A stretch of DNA of 64,000 nucleotides, taken from contig CACRXP010000189.1 in NCBI GenBank assembly GCA_902702965.1, forward strand, positions 867,785 through 931,784. Reading direction: 5' to 3'. Below the pieces are notes generated by a model that worked only from the letters and a program-made list of their open reading frames with translations, was not told where the DNA came from and made no database searches. Each line of letters begins with the position of its first letter. Within the stretch, counting starts at the first letter, position 1. The translations under genes were made by a program, and so were the position numbers. Source of the stretch: Spirometra erinaceieuropaei (lineage: Eukaryota; Platyhelminthes; Cestoda; Diphyllobothriidea; Diphyllobothriidae). Shown one piece after another: positions 33,731 through 45,843 of this stretch.

Positions 33731-36700
33731 GTACATTTATATGGCTATTGAAGTAATATTTTTTATTAGCAGCGGCATGGTGAATCGATGGGGAAAATGC
33801 ATTTTGCATAAGCAGTCAATTAAGTGCTGCCTTATCATGCGGTACGAGATAATTACGCCCAAAACCCAGAATCCTGGCATGGCTGAAATGTCTTCGGAAC
33901 AGGCTGCATTTACTCAACCCTTCCTAATCGAAGATTCATTTAAAAATTTCCGTGAACCTTTCATGGAGGTGGTCGCTGACCGAAATCACTATGATCTCTT
34001 TATTATCGACATTTTCCAGTTACTACTGTAATAAATACTGTCTGAAAGGAGAATGTGCTGTGGGAAATCGGTTATACTTGTGTTTCCCCTTTTTAGATTT
34101 CGATTTATAAAATAGTCTCATTTACTGCGGGACCTCATGTATTTGCAACTGTAAGTTCCTTTTATAGGTGAGATAATGGTATAGTAGCGCTCACCGATTA
34201 TTTTTACGGAGCTCCCTCGTCCCGTTGCGCCTTACGGATTCTCTCTCTCGAGGCCAACCAGCAGCCGTAAAGCGGCGCATGATATAGGCAGAATGTTATT
34301 ATCGACAAAGAAAAGGGGTCTGAAATGGCCATTTCTGTCTTATAAACCGTCGTCAACCACGTGAGACAATTTAAAAATCTGCGCAGAACTTTACGTTTTA
34401 CCAAAACAGGCAGCATACATGGAAGTCATATCTGCTGTTAATTTGACTGAGTATGCTTAATGCATCATATAACCGCTGGATCTTTGAAAATATCTGAAGA
34501 CTGTTATCTTAATGCACGCAACTAAATTTTGTAGTACAGTTGAGTCCTCAAACGAATGACGATCTCAAATTCTGATTTAAAGTCGAACGTCATTTCATTT
34601 CCTGACGTAGAGGCAAACCTGACTAAATTGCATCACCAGACAACAATTTTCCTTGTCAGAAATATTAATACCTTGAAGGACTGTGCCAAAGTATAGCAAG
34701 TCTTAGAAGGTTTGTATTCAAATGACGAAACAAAGTATTAGATGTATTCTATCGAAGGAATGTTATCAACTCGGAAAGTGACAAAATATCAGGCCCAGCC
34801 GGCCAACAAAGGATGGAGATATTCTCTCCGAAGTATGTTAATATCGATGTACGGTAAGTAGCATATCACTGAAAACCCTAACTCGACTCCTGAAATGTGC
34901 TCTTTGTTAGAAAGAATTTAGTAGGTAGAGTTACAATATTTATTATCGTGTAGCAAGATCTCAAAAATACTTACTCACATCTGAATGTCAGTTTTGGATG
35001 TGCCTCTTTCCGACATCCTGCAAAACTCGTCCTCGGTAAAAATGACGAATATTTTCCATTAATTCTCAATGCCGTCATGGAATAGTACCTCACAAACATT
35101 TCTTCTCGTACTTATCGAAACTAGATGGCGCCTTCTTTAAGCTTTTTTCTCAGAGAAAGCTTTTCAGTCTACGAATAACTTTGAACGCCGACCAGCCGTT
35201 AAATCACAGTTTAGCGTTTTTCATCAACGGGCCGTGCACTTTCCATTTGAAAAGACCTATACATCTCGCCATGCCATTAGGAAGATACTACATTGAGCTC
35301 TAAAATCTTATAAAGAGTATAGGCTAACTTACATCCCTCATAAACAACACTGAATAACGGACAAAACGGTTATACTTGAACAGCCATTTCAGCGTCGTAA
35401 AAAGCCTCATAATTGCTAAATTTTAAGGCCAAGAGCTGTCACTTTTCAGTAAGAAAGTTAGAAAACATATATTTTGCCATAAACTGAGTAAAGGGAATGA
35501 CTTTAACGCCTGCATTTTATAAACAATGCTCGGATGTGCGAGGGGGCGGTTTTAAAGGCGCACTTTGGCGAGCCCAGGTCGTACGGAGAACGCCTACTCA
35601 CCATGACCACGGACACTACCAATTATCCCATCGCATCTGGTACCACCACCAGCTATCGAAGGCGTGATGAATGATGCTCCAACCAGTAACCCTGCGGAAA
35701 AGGCCACCTCTGTAGGGGGGGGGGATATTGTAATATACCCACCAGGATGGAGTTTGTTCTAGTAATTAGAGGTCTAACTGTAACCAAGGTTGAGCATGAA
35801 GGTGGACAGAGATTATTGCATGTTTCGTGGGGTCAGTCTGCTGTCTCCGAAATTATTCAATAATTCGCGTAACCAAACCACTGAGTCGGATTATTATAAT
35901 TTTGTTTCGATTGAGAGCTCAAAAAACGGCTCCATATTGGGTTCAAATAGGTTTATACTTCGAACAAATTTTTGGGCGAGGTGGACAAATCGTCATGTAG
36001 TTATGGAATCGACACGTTTTAAAAGGTTAGAATAAATCCAGAGTGGATTTAACGAAGATTAGGACATCCTAACTTCGCTTCGCCTCCAGAAAGACATGCT
36101 TTGAAAATCCGTCATACTGGCATGACTGGAATAACCTTGTATTGTACTACACGGTAATCAATATTACAATCCTACCTAATTAATCCTTTCTTACTGAGAT
36201 CGTATTTAAGAATTTAGGTGAGCATTTCATGAGATGCGTTACATACCGTACCTTTCCGTGTACGTCAGGGCAAATCAAATTGTTAATGCTGTACTCAAAT
36301 ACACTCATTACTCTTGACATGATGGATCCGCCTTAATGCCGTTTATAGGCATTTGGCAAGGCTTGTCCATTCGTGTGCCCTGAGGTATACCGGACGCTTG
36401 TAATGAGCCATGGACGTGCAGGAGGAGGATAGGGCTTGGATGCCGCCATACGGCTCATATTAGAAGAGAGGATGCTGCATCGGCGGACATGCTGTCATCG
36501 CGGAAAATTTACTGAAGAAGGTCATTGTGTACTGTGAAATATCTTCCCCCGACCATGCTCGTTGTGTGCTGTTAATCAACGTTTGGAATCCTCCATGTCG
36601 CCTGCAGGAGTGCCCCTATTTTACCTTCCTGCTGACATTCCCCTTTCTCTTCTTGGGACCCTCTTTCAAGCATAATCGATGTCCTTTTAAGTAACTAGGT

Positions 36701-38849
36701 TCATATTCTGACCTTGAGCCGGAAATTAAATTTGTTCGAATAGTGACAAAGGAATTCTTTGGGTAGGTGTTCATTGCTGAGATTTTTACGTTTTTAACTT
36801 TAACCTATATTCTATCAATAGTACCATATGTACACCGAAATGTGTTTTCTGGCTTGCACACGTCGCTCGGACTAGCAAAAATCCAACAACTCTTCTGTGG
36901 CTAACGGCGATGACCAGACCAAGTCTGCTTTAGTCCGTGACATCTGCCGCACGTAAACTGGCTATCCCGGCAAGTGTATGCGCGGAGTAAGAAAATGCTG
37001 TTTAACAAGGTCACCAGCGTTTTACCACTTGCTTTACTGGCAGACGCATTCATTCCATCTACCAATATTTCGAGCACTTTTTGTTACCTGACTGCTCTCA
37101 GCGCCAAACGTTTTTTTTTAATTAAGCCTTCTTCGTACTGAAGAACAATGAACCAGTGTAGACATTTCATCAGAACCAGCTCCTTGGAGAGGCGCAGGTT
37201 AGCGAATGTTATCTGCCGACGAAGCGTTGACCAAAAACTTTGAAGAGCAGTCCTCCGTAGTTTTTACTTTTCTTGTGCATATACTTTATTCTAACTACCC
37301 TCCCTCCAAGTAAACGTCTTTTAAACACTCTCTAGGACAATGTATCAACAGGCAACCCCCCCTCCTCCGCGCGTAGTCTGTCGTAGCAAATCGACTGTTT
37401 AAAGTGAACTTCCTTCTGTCTGCATGAGTCGTACCACTGCCTTCTATATTATGCGCACCGTTTCACTGTCTAATCCAAGCTGGTCTCCTGTTTGGCCAGG
37501 AAAAGGAGGCTCAGTAGTATTCATCAGACTGATAAAGACTCGTCCCGCGACTGTACGCACTTACCCATCTGCCATACGCCGACTTCTTTTGGGTATTTTA
37601 TGACGTCCATAAAAGATTCAGATTCAGGGAAAATTGGTGATGACCAAACAAGTGTGTAATACGCGCGGAAACTCATTACACACCAACAGTATATTTTCGA
37701 TAAGCTTTCCAGACAGTAAAAGATCATGCGAAAAGAGGTGTATTACCAAGACAAGTGAGACTGGGATGGCCATTTCTGGCTTATTAACCATCGCCGGCCA
37801 ACTTTGCCCAACTGGCGGGACAGTGGGCCCGTCGGCCTATGAGAGATCGTTTGACTTGAAAATGTCCAATGACCAAACAACCCGGGATCCGAATCCCAGG
37901 CTCTACGAACTTGCATTTTCGTAATGCTGACTGACGACAACTAATAAGACAGAAAGGGCTGTCACAGTCTCCTCCGTCTTTGTCGGCATTTCTCTTTCCG
38001 GCTATTCCTTGTCGCTATGCAGCTATCTTCGAGGGCTTTAGACTAAGCTTCAATGCCCACTGGTACGTTTATGTCCTGAAACCTGGTTGTTGAAGTCACT
38101 CTAAAAAACATTACACAGGTAGTGTCTCCAAGATAGGAACTTAATCTTACGACAATTCCTGAACGCAGTATGCTGCTGTCTGCGTTAACTGCGGTCGTAA
38201 AGAATTATTTAAGCATTATGCAACTGTTTACCTTAGTTGTTGACCCTTATTTTACAGGAAAAATATATATATATATATATCAATTTTTTCTACAGTCTTT
38301 TGAAAAAAAGTGTACTTTTATCGTCTTGGCGCCCAAAGGTATTCCATTTTTCAGGGAGTTCGTAAGTGCAGAAATCGCCGAGACGCCCATATGGTCCTCT
38401 ATGTGGCCGACGACACTCCAGTTTAGTAATGCAACATGATTCATATATGCCCGGGGATTTTATGCCCACCAAGAGGCATCTTTGCAATCACAGGCGAGGT
38501 TATGGTAATTTCTCTTTGGAGGAAATAAATAATGTGGAGTTTGCAACCCATAGGTATGGGTAAATTATTTCAGCCAAGATATTCTTTTCCTTCAATTTGG
38601 ATAACAAATTCAATCTCTTGCAACGTTTGTAAAATGAATAGATGGATTAGGCGTCGTTGTGCTTTGCATGCATTAAAAGTAAACGTATAAACTACACGCT
38701 ATACAAACAGGGATTTTTCTCCTGAGCGTAACTCAAAAGGATGGTAAGGGAGTGGCTCATCTGAATGTCATGTGTAGTAAAGCAGTAGTTGACTAGGGAT
38801 TAAGTCTGTTGCTAAACCATCCTAAAGCTTCGACATAATCCCTTTGCGT

Positions 38850-39258
38850 AAGTTAACTTGTAGACCAAGTTCAAAATTATTCAGGAATTAAAGGCTTGAT
38901 GTTAAAATATTTCTAAAATCGAAGGATTCCACTTCGTCTAGTTAAAAATAAGAGAACGATGTTTGCTACAAAATGTGAATTATTAAATGTTTTAAATAAA
39001 CCATATTTAAATTTACGAGGACACCGAAAATCAGTGGAAAGAAATAATGCAAATTAGGCGATCATTTTTTAGCAATCATGGGTTTGCAGGCGGCCATAAC
39101 GAAACTCATTCAAAAGACGGCATCCTGGCGTGACTGAAATACCTTAGGATTATTCCTCACCATAATTAATCTTACAGTCTCACCTAAGTAATTCTTTCTG
39201 ACGGAAAGTGCATCTAAGGATTTCGATCAACATTTTACGTAATTGGCCAGACGCTGTA
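38850..39258 (-). repeat. Fold-back element, single arm
   Basis: The order AAATTATTCAGGAATT, ACACCGAAAATCAGTGG, GACGGCATCCTGGCGTGACT, CACCTAAGTAATTCTTTCTG and CAACATTTTACG matches right arms of the fold-back family. No left arm was recognised. Confidence 0.55.
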
Positions 39259-40341
39259 CTTTCGTGAGTAATTACCGTCATGCCGATTATATTACGATGC
39301 CTGCAGGCGTAGTAGAAGTGGGGGGAAAGGTTTACGGTGTTCAGTCGTAGAGCGGGTAATTGAAGGGAAGTGGGAAACGGCGTTCATTGATTCATCCCGG
39401 CTGTAGGTCGGAAATTGCGATTTTTGCCTCGCGTTGGCCCTCTGGGTTTAAAACACACGTAGACCGCCGCATAGCGGTCAGCAGTCCATAGTTAAGAATA
39501 TTTTGCAATCGTCAAACGTCAATTCTATTTGAATTTCAGCCCATATATAGGTGGCTCTGTCCTTTCCGAAGCCGGTTCAGTAAACTTGCTAGTCAGTCAT
39601 GATCTTGCATACGGTGAATGAATTTTTTCTCAATTTCAAGTATTTCTGATTTCATTGGAAAAGTTGGATATGGTGAACGTCAATCTTGACTGAGGCGCAT
39701 TAAATTGTGATCCGTGAAGGCAACTTCAAGCATCTTATGACTGGGTTTCCCCTTTTTAACGACATTTCGCACAAATTACTCCCCATTTCGACCAACAATA
39801 ATATGCATACGACGTTATAGTGATTGTTGTCGACTTGTCGTAATCTCGACTTTGCGTAATTAATTTTTAACTGGCCCGTTGTGACTGCCTTGGACGTCGC
39901 ATACTGGCTACATTTCCCAAAGTGAGACGCTTATGAAAATGAATGTTAGGGGTGATAGTAACCCGCTTGTAAATCAACTTAGTTTAATTCGTACCAATTA
40001 GGGGAAAAAAGTATGCGAAGTTTATATTTGATGGTCCTAGCCCTATTCTAGAGCTCATCCATGCTGAACTAGGGCATCTATCGTTCAGCCGGAGCCGTGC
40101 AACTTCCGCCAGACCTTTGTCGCAAGTCACACTGTGACTGGGATGTCCAGATGTAATGTCAGGACTGCACTTCGACATACTGTGTCAAAAGGGATGGACA
40201 TTATTATTAAAGTTAAAAGTGATGCAAATGGCGAATCAGTGAAAATAATACATTGGCCACCACAAAACGGAGCCGCATGAATCCATGTACAAATCTCGGT
40301 ATTAAAACAGTTACAGTCTTCGGCGCAGTCGTCCGCCCATC

Positions 40342-41472
40342 TTACTGAAAACTGGTCCCCACATCTGGGCCGCGGTAGAGCGAAGAACAGGACTTCGGTC
40401 GAGCCGTCGAGAAGTCCTCACACGTGTGCTGCCAGTGTGTTGAATCATAGTCCACATGACCCCGCCGTCGATTGTAAACGTGACGCATCGCCTCTTGTCC
40501 GAGCTGGTACTGCAACAGTCGACTGCGCACTCTCTTAAGTTCTGCGGTCGTCAGGATTTCTGGCAGGATACCCATTGGCAGACAACATTCGCCATGCCAA
40601 TTATGACTTCTGCACGGCGATGTCGGGGAGTGAGTCTCCTGGCTAGCCAGAGTCTGCAGAGGTTCCCCACGTGAAGCCGCTAGGTTCGGTCTGAACAGCA
40701 GCTGCGGGGAGACCTGACGCCGACCGGGAGGGGATTCTGGACGTCTCCAGCTGTCAGTCGTGGTTCTTGGGTTCTCATTATACTTGGCGTCTGCAGTGCG
40801 TGCGCGACGACGAACTCGTCGGTGTGGCCTCATTGGTGTGACCTTACAAGCCAGTTCAGTGACATTTTTGACAAATTTTAGGCCCTCTGATTGGCTGGAC
40901 GCGAGGAAGACCAGCAGGTCAACACAACTGTCAGCGTAGGCTCGATGAATCGCCAGAACGACCAGAGGTGGACGTTGAAAGCGGCGATACTTTAGCAGCC
41001 AATTGCTCAGACGGACGTCAAGCGGCCTGAGATTTGCCTCAGAAATAGTCTGTCTGGAGTCCACAGCACGCCTCAGGTAGGCATAACAGACGGCGGAATC
41101 GCGGGATGAGGAGGCGCCACGCCCGGCCGACTGGACTACCTCGAAACACAGACAATCGCAGAGGACAATTCTTTCGGCTTTGTAGACGTCCTTCTCGTTA
41201 ATCAGGGTGCCAGCTTCATTGAACCGTCGGTAACGCCAGCTTCGCACGCTTACCCCGTTCGGTTCGAGAGCGACTAGCCGAGTATCGATCGGGTTCTGGA
41301 CGTTCAGTTTGTCAAAAGGAAGTCGTTGTTCGTAAGCCCGTGCAAGAAAGGCCACGTAGTACTCAACCAGCTGGGCATGGATGGCCTCTGAGCTGGAGTA
41401 TCCGAAATCGTGAGCTGTAAATCGACCCAGGTACGTAAACGAGAAGGTGTTCTCATCCAAGGGAGTGGTCAT
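40342..41472 (-). CDS. Single-exon gene with a PTB/PID-like domain
   Basis: A continuous 376-codon frame on the minus strand starts at an ATG in good context (AAAATGA) and ends in a stop at 40342-40344. Its base use is more GC-rich than the flanks, as for exons elsewhere in the window. The N-terminal 230 residues have the order expected of a phosphotyrosine-binding (PTB/PID) domain: FSFTYLGRF as first strand, a long helix around SEAIHAQLVEYY, RLVALEPNGVSVRS, then AERIVLCDC, AVCYAYLRR, and a closing PPLVVLAIHR followed by a helix YADSCVDLLVFLASS. The C-terminal 150 residues are basic and low in complexity (RRVRRRAR, then ESPPGRR). PTB proteins are usually cytoplasmic adaptors binding NPxY-type peptides. 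The assignment is from pattern only. It could also be the first exon of a longer gene; no splice donor before the stop was chosen. Confidence 0.6.
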   Translation of the reverse strand: MTTPLDENTFSFTYLGRFTAHDFGYSSSEAIHAQLVEYYVAFLARAYEQRLPFDKLNVQNPIDTRLVALEPNGVSVRSWRYRRFNEAGTLINEKDVYKAERIVLCDCLCFEVVQSAGRGASSSRDSAVCYAYLRRAVDSRQTISEANLRPLDVRLSNWLLKYRRFQRPPLVVLAIHRAYADSCVDLLVFLASSQSEGLKFVKNVTELACKVTPMRPHRRVRRRARTADAKYNENPRTTTDSWRRPESPPGRRQVSPQLLFRPNLAASRGEPLQTLASQETHSPTSPCRSHNWHGECCLPMGILPEILTTAELKRVRSRLLQYQLGQEAMRHVYNRRRGHVDYDSTHWQHTCEDFSTARPKSCSSLYRGPDVGTSFQ

Positions 41473-42809
41473 TTTGACTGCATGTATGAAGAGCGTGCGT
41501 ACGTTCGTCCGTCGTTCGGCTCCAGGAATGTCTGCTTGACCAACTCAGGTTATTTGCATATAGGGTGACTGCACGTGCCTACGGACGGCTGCATGTATGC
41601 CATAAGTGACCATTTGTCACTGCGTTGTGAAGGCCAGTCTATGCTAATGAGATGGATGAGTAAGTCGCCAACATCACTAATGGGCTCTCCCAATTTCCCC
41701 ACCAGTTCAATGCCCACATTGTCCGGAAAGCAGACAAGACATAAAGGCCAGATTCTAGACCCACTTTCGAGGCGTTGGGGAGTGTTAGTGGTCTTTTGCA
41801 CACGTCACTAAAACCAGACAGGTGGAACGGCGCCCGATGTTGTGCAGAATCGTCAAGGCTCCATTATTCTGAGAAAACGGTGAAGTGCAGATTTATAACT
41901 TTCAAGCATAACTTAAAATTGCCAAACCCAGTCCAGATAATAGGACTGGAAAAATACGCCGGTTTTTGTAAATTATTATAAGAAAACGCTGTAGTTGTTA
42001 GAACAGCTTCACCCAGAGCAATTATGTCCATTCAATTTGGGCATCAAGAAACCAGTCAATTTATTCTTATTCCATCCGTTTACACTTTCACAAGAAACTG
42101 ACCCCCATCACTTTATGGATACAGTGTTATCACAAACGAAAGAGTCGTTCTTTTCGGATTAACAACACATATATATGATAGTTCGTTTATCTCAAGCGAT
42201 GGGGAGCACCACAGTCCTGATGGACCTCAGCAACAAGTTGCGCGTAAATTTGTTTGTAGAGAAACAAACTCCCCTCGTATTTGCCCCACTCTCTCCTCCA
42301 ACGTCCATCGTGTGCTAGTGCTCAGACGGATCAAGCCACTTGAGACGGTCGTGGGTGTAGTGCCTGATGAAAAATAGAGTAGATCTTCTACGCGTGCCCT
42401 CCACAAACTGGTAGTTAGATTCAGACAAATCAATTTTTGTCGGGTCGCCTCCGATGTCACATAAGTGGAGGTACCGTAGGGAAAACGGCAAGGGCCTGAC
42501 ATTGTTTTCTGACTGCAGGGCTCGACTTATTCCGTCGGTCGTCGACTTCTCAGACCCAGAGAGTTAGCATTTTAAGACTGTTTTCACACTCGTTTGGTTG
42601 TTTGTACTTGGGAAGTAGACGTTTGTTCTAAACTGGTCTGAATTCACTTTATCTCCCTTCCTTCATACACTAGTAGGCAGGGCACTTTTAGCCCCGTAGT
42701 ACATGCGCCATTGCGCCAACTTCCGGCTGGGGGGTATAAGTTATGGTTAGAATTTGGTCCAGGTTTAGGAGGGTTGGGGTTGGAGCTAGGATGGTTGGGT
42801 TATGAGGCT
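41473..42809. other. Spacer upstream of the PTB-like gene
   Basis: It should contain the promoter of the leftward PTB-like gene, but no motif was identified. A degenerate GGTTTAGGAGGGTTGGGG tract lies near 42735-42805. Confidence 0.4.
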
Positions 42810-43420
42810 TATTTTTAATCAGAAGACCAGGTGGCGAGCATACGTAGCTTTCGATAAATTCTCGTCAGGCCAGTACAGTTATCTGAGAACGGGATAGAAG
42901 TAAAACATGTCAGCGATAAGAGAAATCGATAAGAATTTCTCCGTAAAACACAGGCCGGATGTGGGAATATGGGGGAAAGGGAGGGGATAATAGCAGTCAG
43001 TGCCAGGGGCGGGGTGAGTTGCAGCGTTGGTCGACCTGAACGTGGTTTCGCTACCTGATGGCGGCCGCCTCGGCTGTTGCTAACAGGCGCTGGCCCAGTG
43101 GTTTAAAATAGCTCAATGGGATCTTATAGATCACACGAAATGCTTCATTGAGGTCTACATGATATCCTGAATTAACAACATGCGCGAGAATGGCGCTGTT
43201 TATGCTCTTAGTTTTGTCTTTTTTCAGCCATGCCGGCAGGTGTTCCCGTATTCTTTTGGATAAGCGGCGACTCGTGCGACCAATATAACCTGCTCCACAA
43301 GAGCAAGTTAAGGGACAGATGCCCATTGAAGTGGTCTGGGGTGGCAACTTATTCTTACTTTCTCCGCGTAAAATAGGGTTAGTAGAGAAGGATACTTGAA
43401 GTTGGCGACATTAATAAAGT
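42810..43420 (-). mobile_element. Penelope-like element family A, 3' fragment
   Basis: On the minus strand the frame over 43051-43347 encodes the GIY-YIG endonuclease and tail: CSCGAGYIGRTSRRLSKRIR, then SINSAILAHVVNSGYHVD, AFRVIYKIPLSYF and RLLATAEAAAIR. Upstream the frame reads FSTNPILRGESKNKLPPQ as in the copy at 24440-24500. A hammerhead-like core (CTGACGA, then GAAA) follows at 42833-42870. The RT domain is absent, so this is a 5'-truncated insertion. It supplies the reference for the tail frame that is shifted in the 22640 copy. Confidence 0.85.
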
Positions 43421-43789
43421 TGGGACGCGGTAAGAGATACCTCTGGAATTTAGCGCTAGGTCACCTGTATTACTGGGGGAGGTCCATATTCCCGTGCCAA
43501 ACCCACTAGTGGTCTGTCCAAGTCACTGTGACCGAGAATAAGTGACGGAGTAGTCGTGTGCCGAGTGCCGTACAGGGTCTCGTGTCTCTTTGAAGTCCGT
43601 AATGCTACAACCAACACTGTAGGAATGAACTGCTGAGGCCTGGCTGAGCCTAGTTACCCCTCCCCACCCTGATTGTTTCAAGTATTTCCTACCTACTAGA
43701 ATGAGGAATGCGCTGAATTGATATAAGGGAAGATCGCTAAGTATCTCCCTCACTCACCCCCACTCCCTCTTTTACTTCCCTTGTTTCAG
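43421..43789. other. Short spacer between two retroelements
   Basis: No gene or repeat is recognised. Confidence 0.35.
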
Positions 43790-44860
43790 TCAGAGTAAAG
43801 TGACATTCGACCTCCGTCATTCGATTAACATCCACCAATGCATACACACGATAGTTCATCAGTCCTTATCGGAATTCGACAGACCTCTCCCTGCCGGATG
43901 TGGATCTGTGGACCGGGTATTCACACTGAGGCGCACCCTCGAACTCCGCCATAGACACCAGCAACTAACGACGGTCTGCTTTGTTAACTTTGTCGCGGCG
44001 TTCGATTTCGCCCATCGTGAATCACTGTTGTGGATAATGACACTTGATGGTGTATCGCTAAAAATAATCGCCGTGATCAAGGCCTATCATCGCCCCACCA
44101 CTGCGTGAGTTCTGGTCCACAGCAATCTTTCCCAACCGTTCAGTATTCGGCCTGGAGTTTGACGGGGTGGTATCTCGTCATTCATTTTGTTCAAGTACGC
44201 TATTAACTGAATTCTCCGGAAGGTCCTGCATGAAGGGGACGGTGTTGAGTTAGCACCCAGACACCGACTGACTGATCTCGACTACGCCGATGGTATCGCT
44301 GGGAAGACCAAAGTGTTTTTAAGCTGCATCCCTGACCAGGAAAATGCACGTCTCGGGATTGATGGTTGTCAACTTGAAGAAGAAGACAGTTTTAAATACC
44401 TCGGGGCGAGGCTGCTGCCGAATTGACAAAGTAAGGACGATATTGTCTTCCGAATTTAAGTTGCCTGACGGATTTTCCCAAGCCTTAGAAAATGCCGATG
44501 GATCTGACTCGACATCTCCATTATCATCAAGATTACGTTTATCTTGCATCTGTCCGGCCTGTCCTCTGTGGTTGTGTATCCTGGACAGTGAGCGTAGAGG
44601 ACGAACAAAAACTGGAGCTATTTGATCACCACTGATTGAGGGCCATCTTTAGAGTGAAGTTCACCACCGTCGTCTCAAATGAGACCGTCCGCGCTCGCTG
44701 TGACAACATCGCAAGTATAATTCAGGCCATCCAAAAAAACGGCCGAGGTGGTTTGGACATGTTCTTCATGGTCCACCTTAGGAGCTCAGTGTTGCCACCA
44801 TCGATCCGGCACTGTTACCCCACTGGAGGCGTTGAAGAGGTAGGCAGCTCAGAAACTGCC
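43790..44860 (+). pseudogene. RTE-like LINE reverse transcriptase, decayed
   Basis: Three frames together cover the second half of a non-LTR reverse transcriptase. The fragment at 43800-44108 has DRVFTLRRTLE, motif A (VNFVAAFDFAHRESL) and a helix DGVSLKIIAVIKAYH. The active-site region near 44270-44300 reads RLTDLDYADG where an intact enzyme has YADD. Directly after it the sequence continues with GKTKVF, so about 30 codons expected between these motifs appear to be deleted. Next come IDGCQLEEEDSFKYLGARLL and, beyond a damaged stretch, VEDEQKLELFDHH, a stop, and RVKFTTVVSNETVRARCDNI near 44600-44720. Stops, frameshifts and the lost aspartate make it dead. The 5' endonuclease part is absent. 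Confidence 0.8.
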
Positions 44861-44864
44861 TGAG

Positions 44865-44948
44865 ATGAGGAATTTCACGATGACTACACATTTTCCGGTT
44901 TCCCTTGGTGGGCCTTGCTATTGTCTTCACACACACCTTAACCACTGA
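44865..44948 (+). repeat. Repeat pair, copy 1
   Basis: It matches 45757-45843: GAGGAATTTCACGATGAC, then GGTTTCCC-TGGTGG-CTT-CTATTGTCTTCAC and CCTTAACCACTGAG. Copy 1 follows the LINE remnant directly, so it may be part of the LINE's 3' region. Confidence 0.55.
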
Positions 44949-45235
44949 GAGTCTTCAAAACATGGAGGTGATTCGGTCTCTGACGTAGGCGAAGAGACTG
45001 GGTTGAACTGTCCAGATCTGCCGCTGCGGAGCGTCACGAATGGAGAAGTACAGTTTGGGACATAATCGAAGTCGGCCAGACCAGGCATAATTTCAGCGGT
45101 ACTATGCACAAGTACAATACCTCTCCGGGGGGTTAAGGTATGCACGCCGAATGGTTCTAGTGACTATATATATAACGGGGTAGTTTAATGCGCTGACCGA
45201 GTGTGTGGAGGCAGTGTCAGCACGAATTGTGGACG

Positions 45236-45478
45236 CTATTTTAATGAGCACTGTCTTGCACTCTCCCATGACCGAATGAACTCATGTTGAGAGAGTGTGA
45301 TAAGGAAAGGTATATGTGGCGGGAGATGACAGCAGTTCCATGCATTGATTCTCCACCAGCACTGACATGAAACGTGTCCGACGAGACCGATGCGTGACTG
45401 GCATGCGCGTTTACAACGGCTACAATTCGGTATTGAGTCTGCACTGCGTCCTGTATTTGTCGTCTTTTGTGTGTCCAA
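45236..45478 (-). pseudogene. LINE C-terminal zinc-finger fragment (C2HC type)
   Basis: The minus-strand frame encodes SIPNCSRCKRACQSRIGLVGH followed by CQC, that is, Cys-x2-Cys and His-x3-Cys finger ligands with the RIGLVGH signature. To my knowledge such fingers end the proteins of RTE-like LINEs in flatworm genomes, after an RT of the type at 43790-44860. It is in the opposite orientation to that LINE, so it belongs to another insertion. No RT sequence is attached. Confidence 0.6.
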
Positions 45479-45756
45479 CCAGGGTGAATGGAGATGGGGT
45501 CTTCCTGTTAAGGTGGAAGAAGCTGTTGGGTGATAGTGGCCTTTGATTAAACGAAAGGTAGAGTCGGTTTCGTCGAAATCTTAGTAAATCCCAGAATGCC
45601 CAGCTAGGCCCATCCATGTCCTTAACGGAAGTTGGCAGTAGGAACATACTGTCAGCATCCAGTATTGTGGACATGTTGTTTTCTCTTTGCCTGCCTTATT
45701 TGGTTTGTCTCGAAGACGGCTATTCCTCTGCACTTTAATTGCTCGCGGCACTAGTC

Positions 45757-45843
45757 CGAGAAGAGGAATTTCACGATGACCACGTATTTATTGGTTTTCC
45801 CCTAGTGGACTTACTATCGTCTTCACGCACCCTAACCACTGAG
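45757..45843 (+). repeat. Repeat pair, copy 2
   Basis: See 44865-44948; the two are about 890 bases apart in the same orientation and agree at about three quarters of positions by eye. Confidence 0.55.

Larger units (their letters stand above)
33191..40341. other. Long spacer with repeat fragments, no recognised gene
   Basis: It contains a family A terminus at 33668-33730, diverged fold-back arms near 35000-35260, 36095-36255 and 38850-39258, an (AT)n run near 38267-38280 and a poly-G run near 35717. Two segments sharing GGCCATTTCTG-TTAT blocks lie at 34320-34365 and 37765-37805. No coding exon was identified. Confidence 0.4.
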
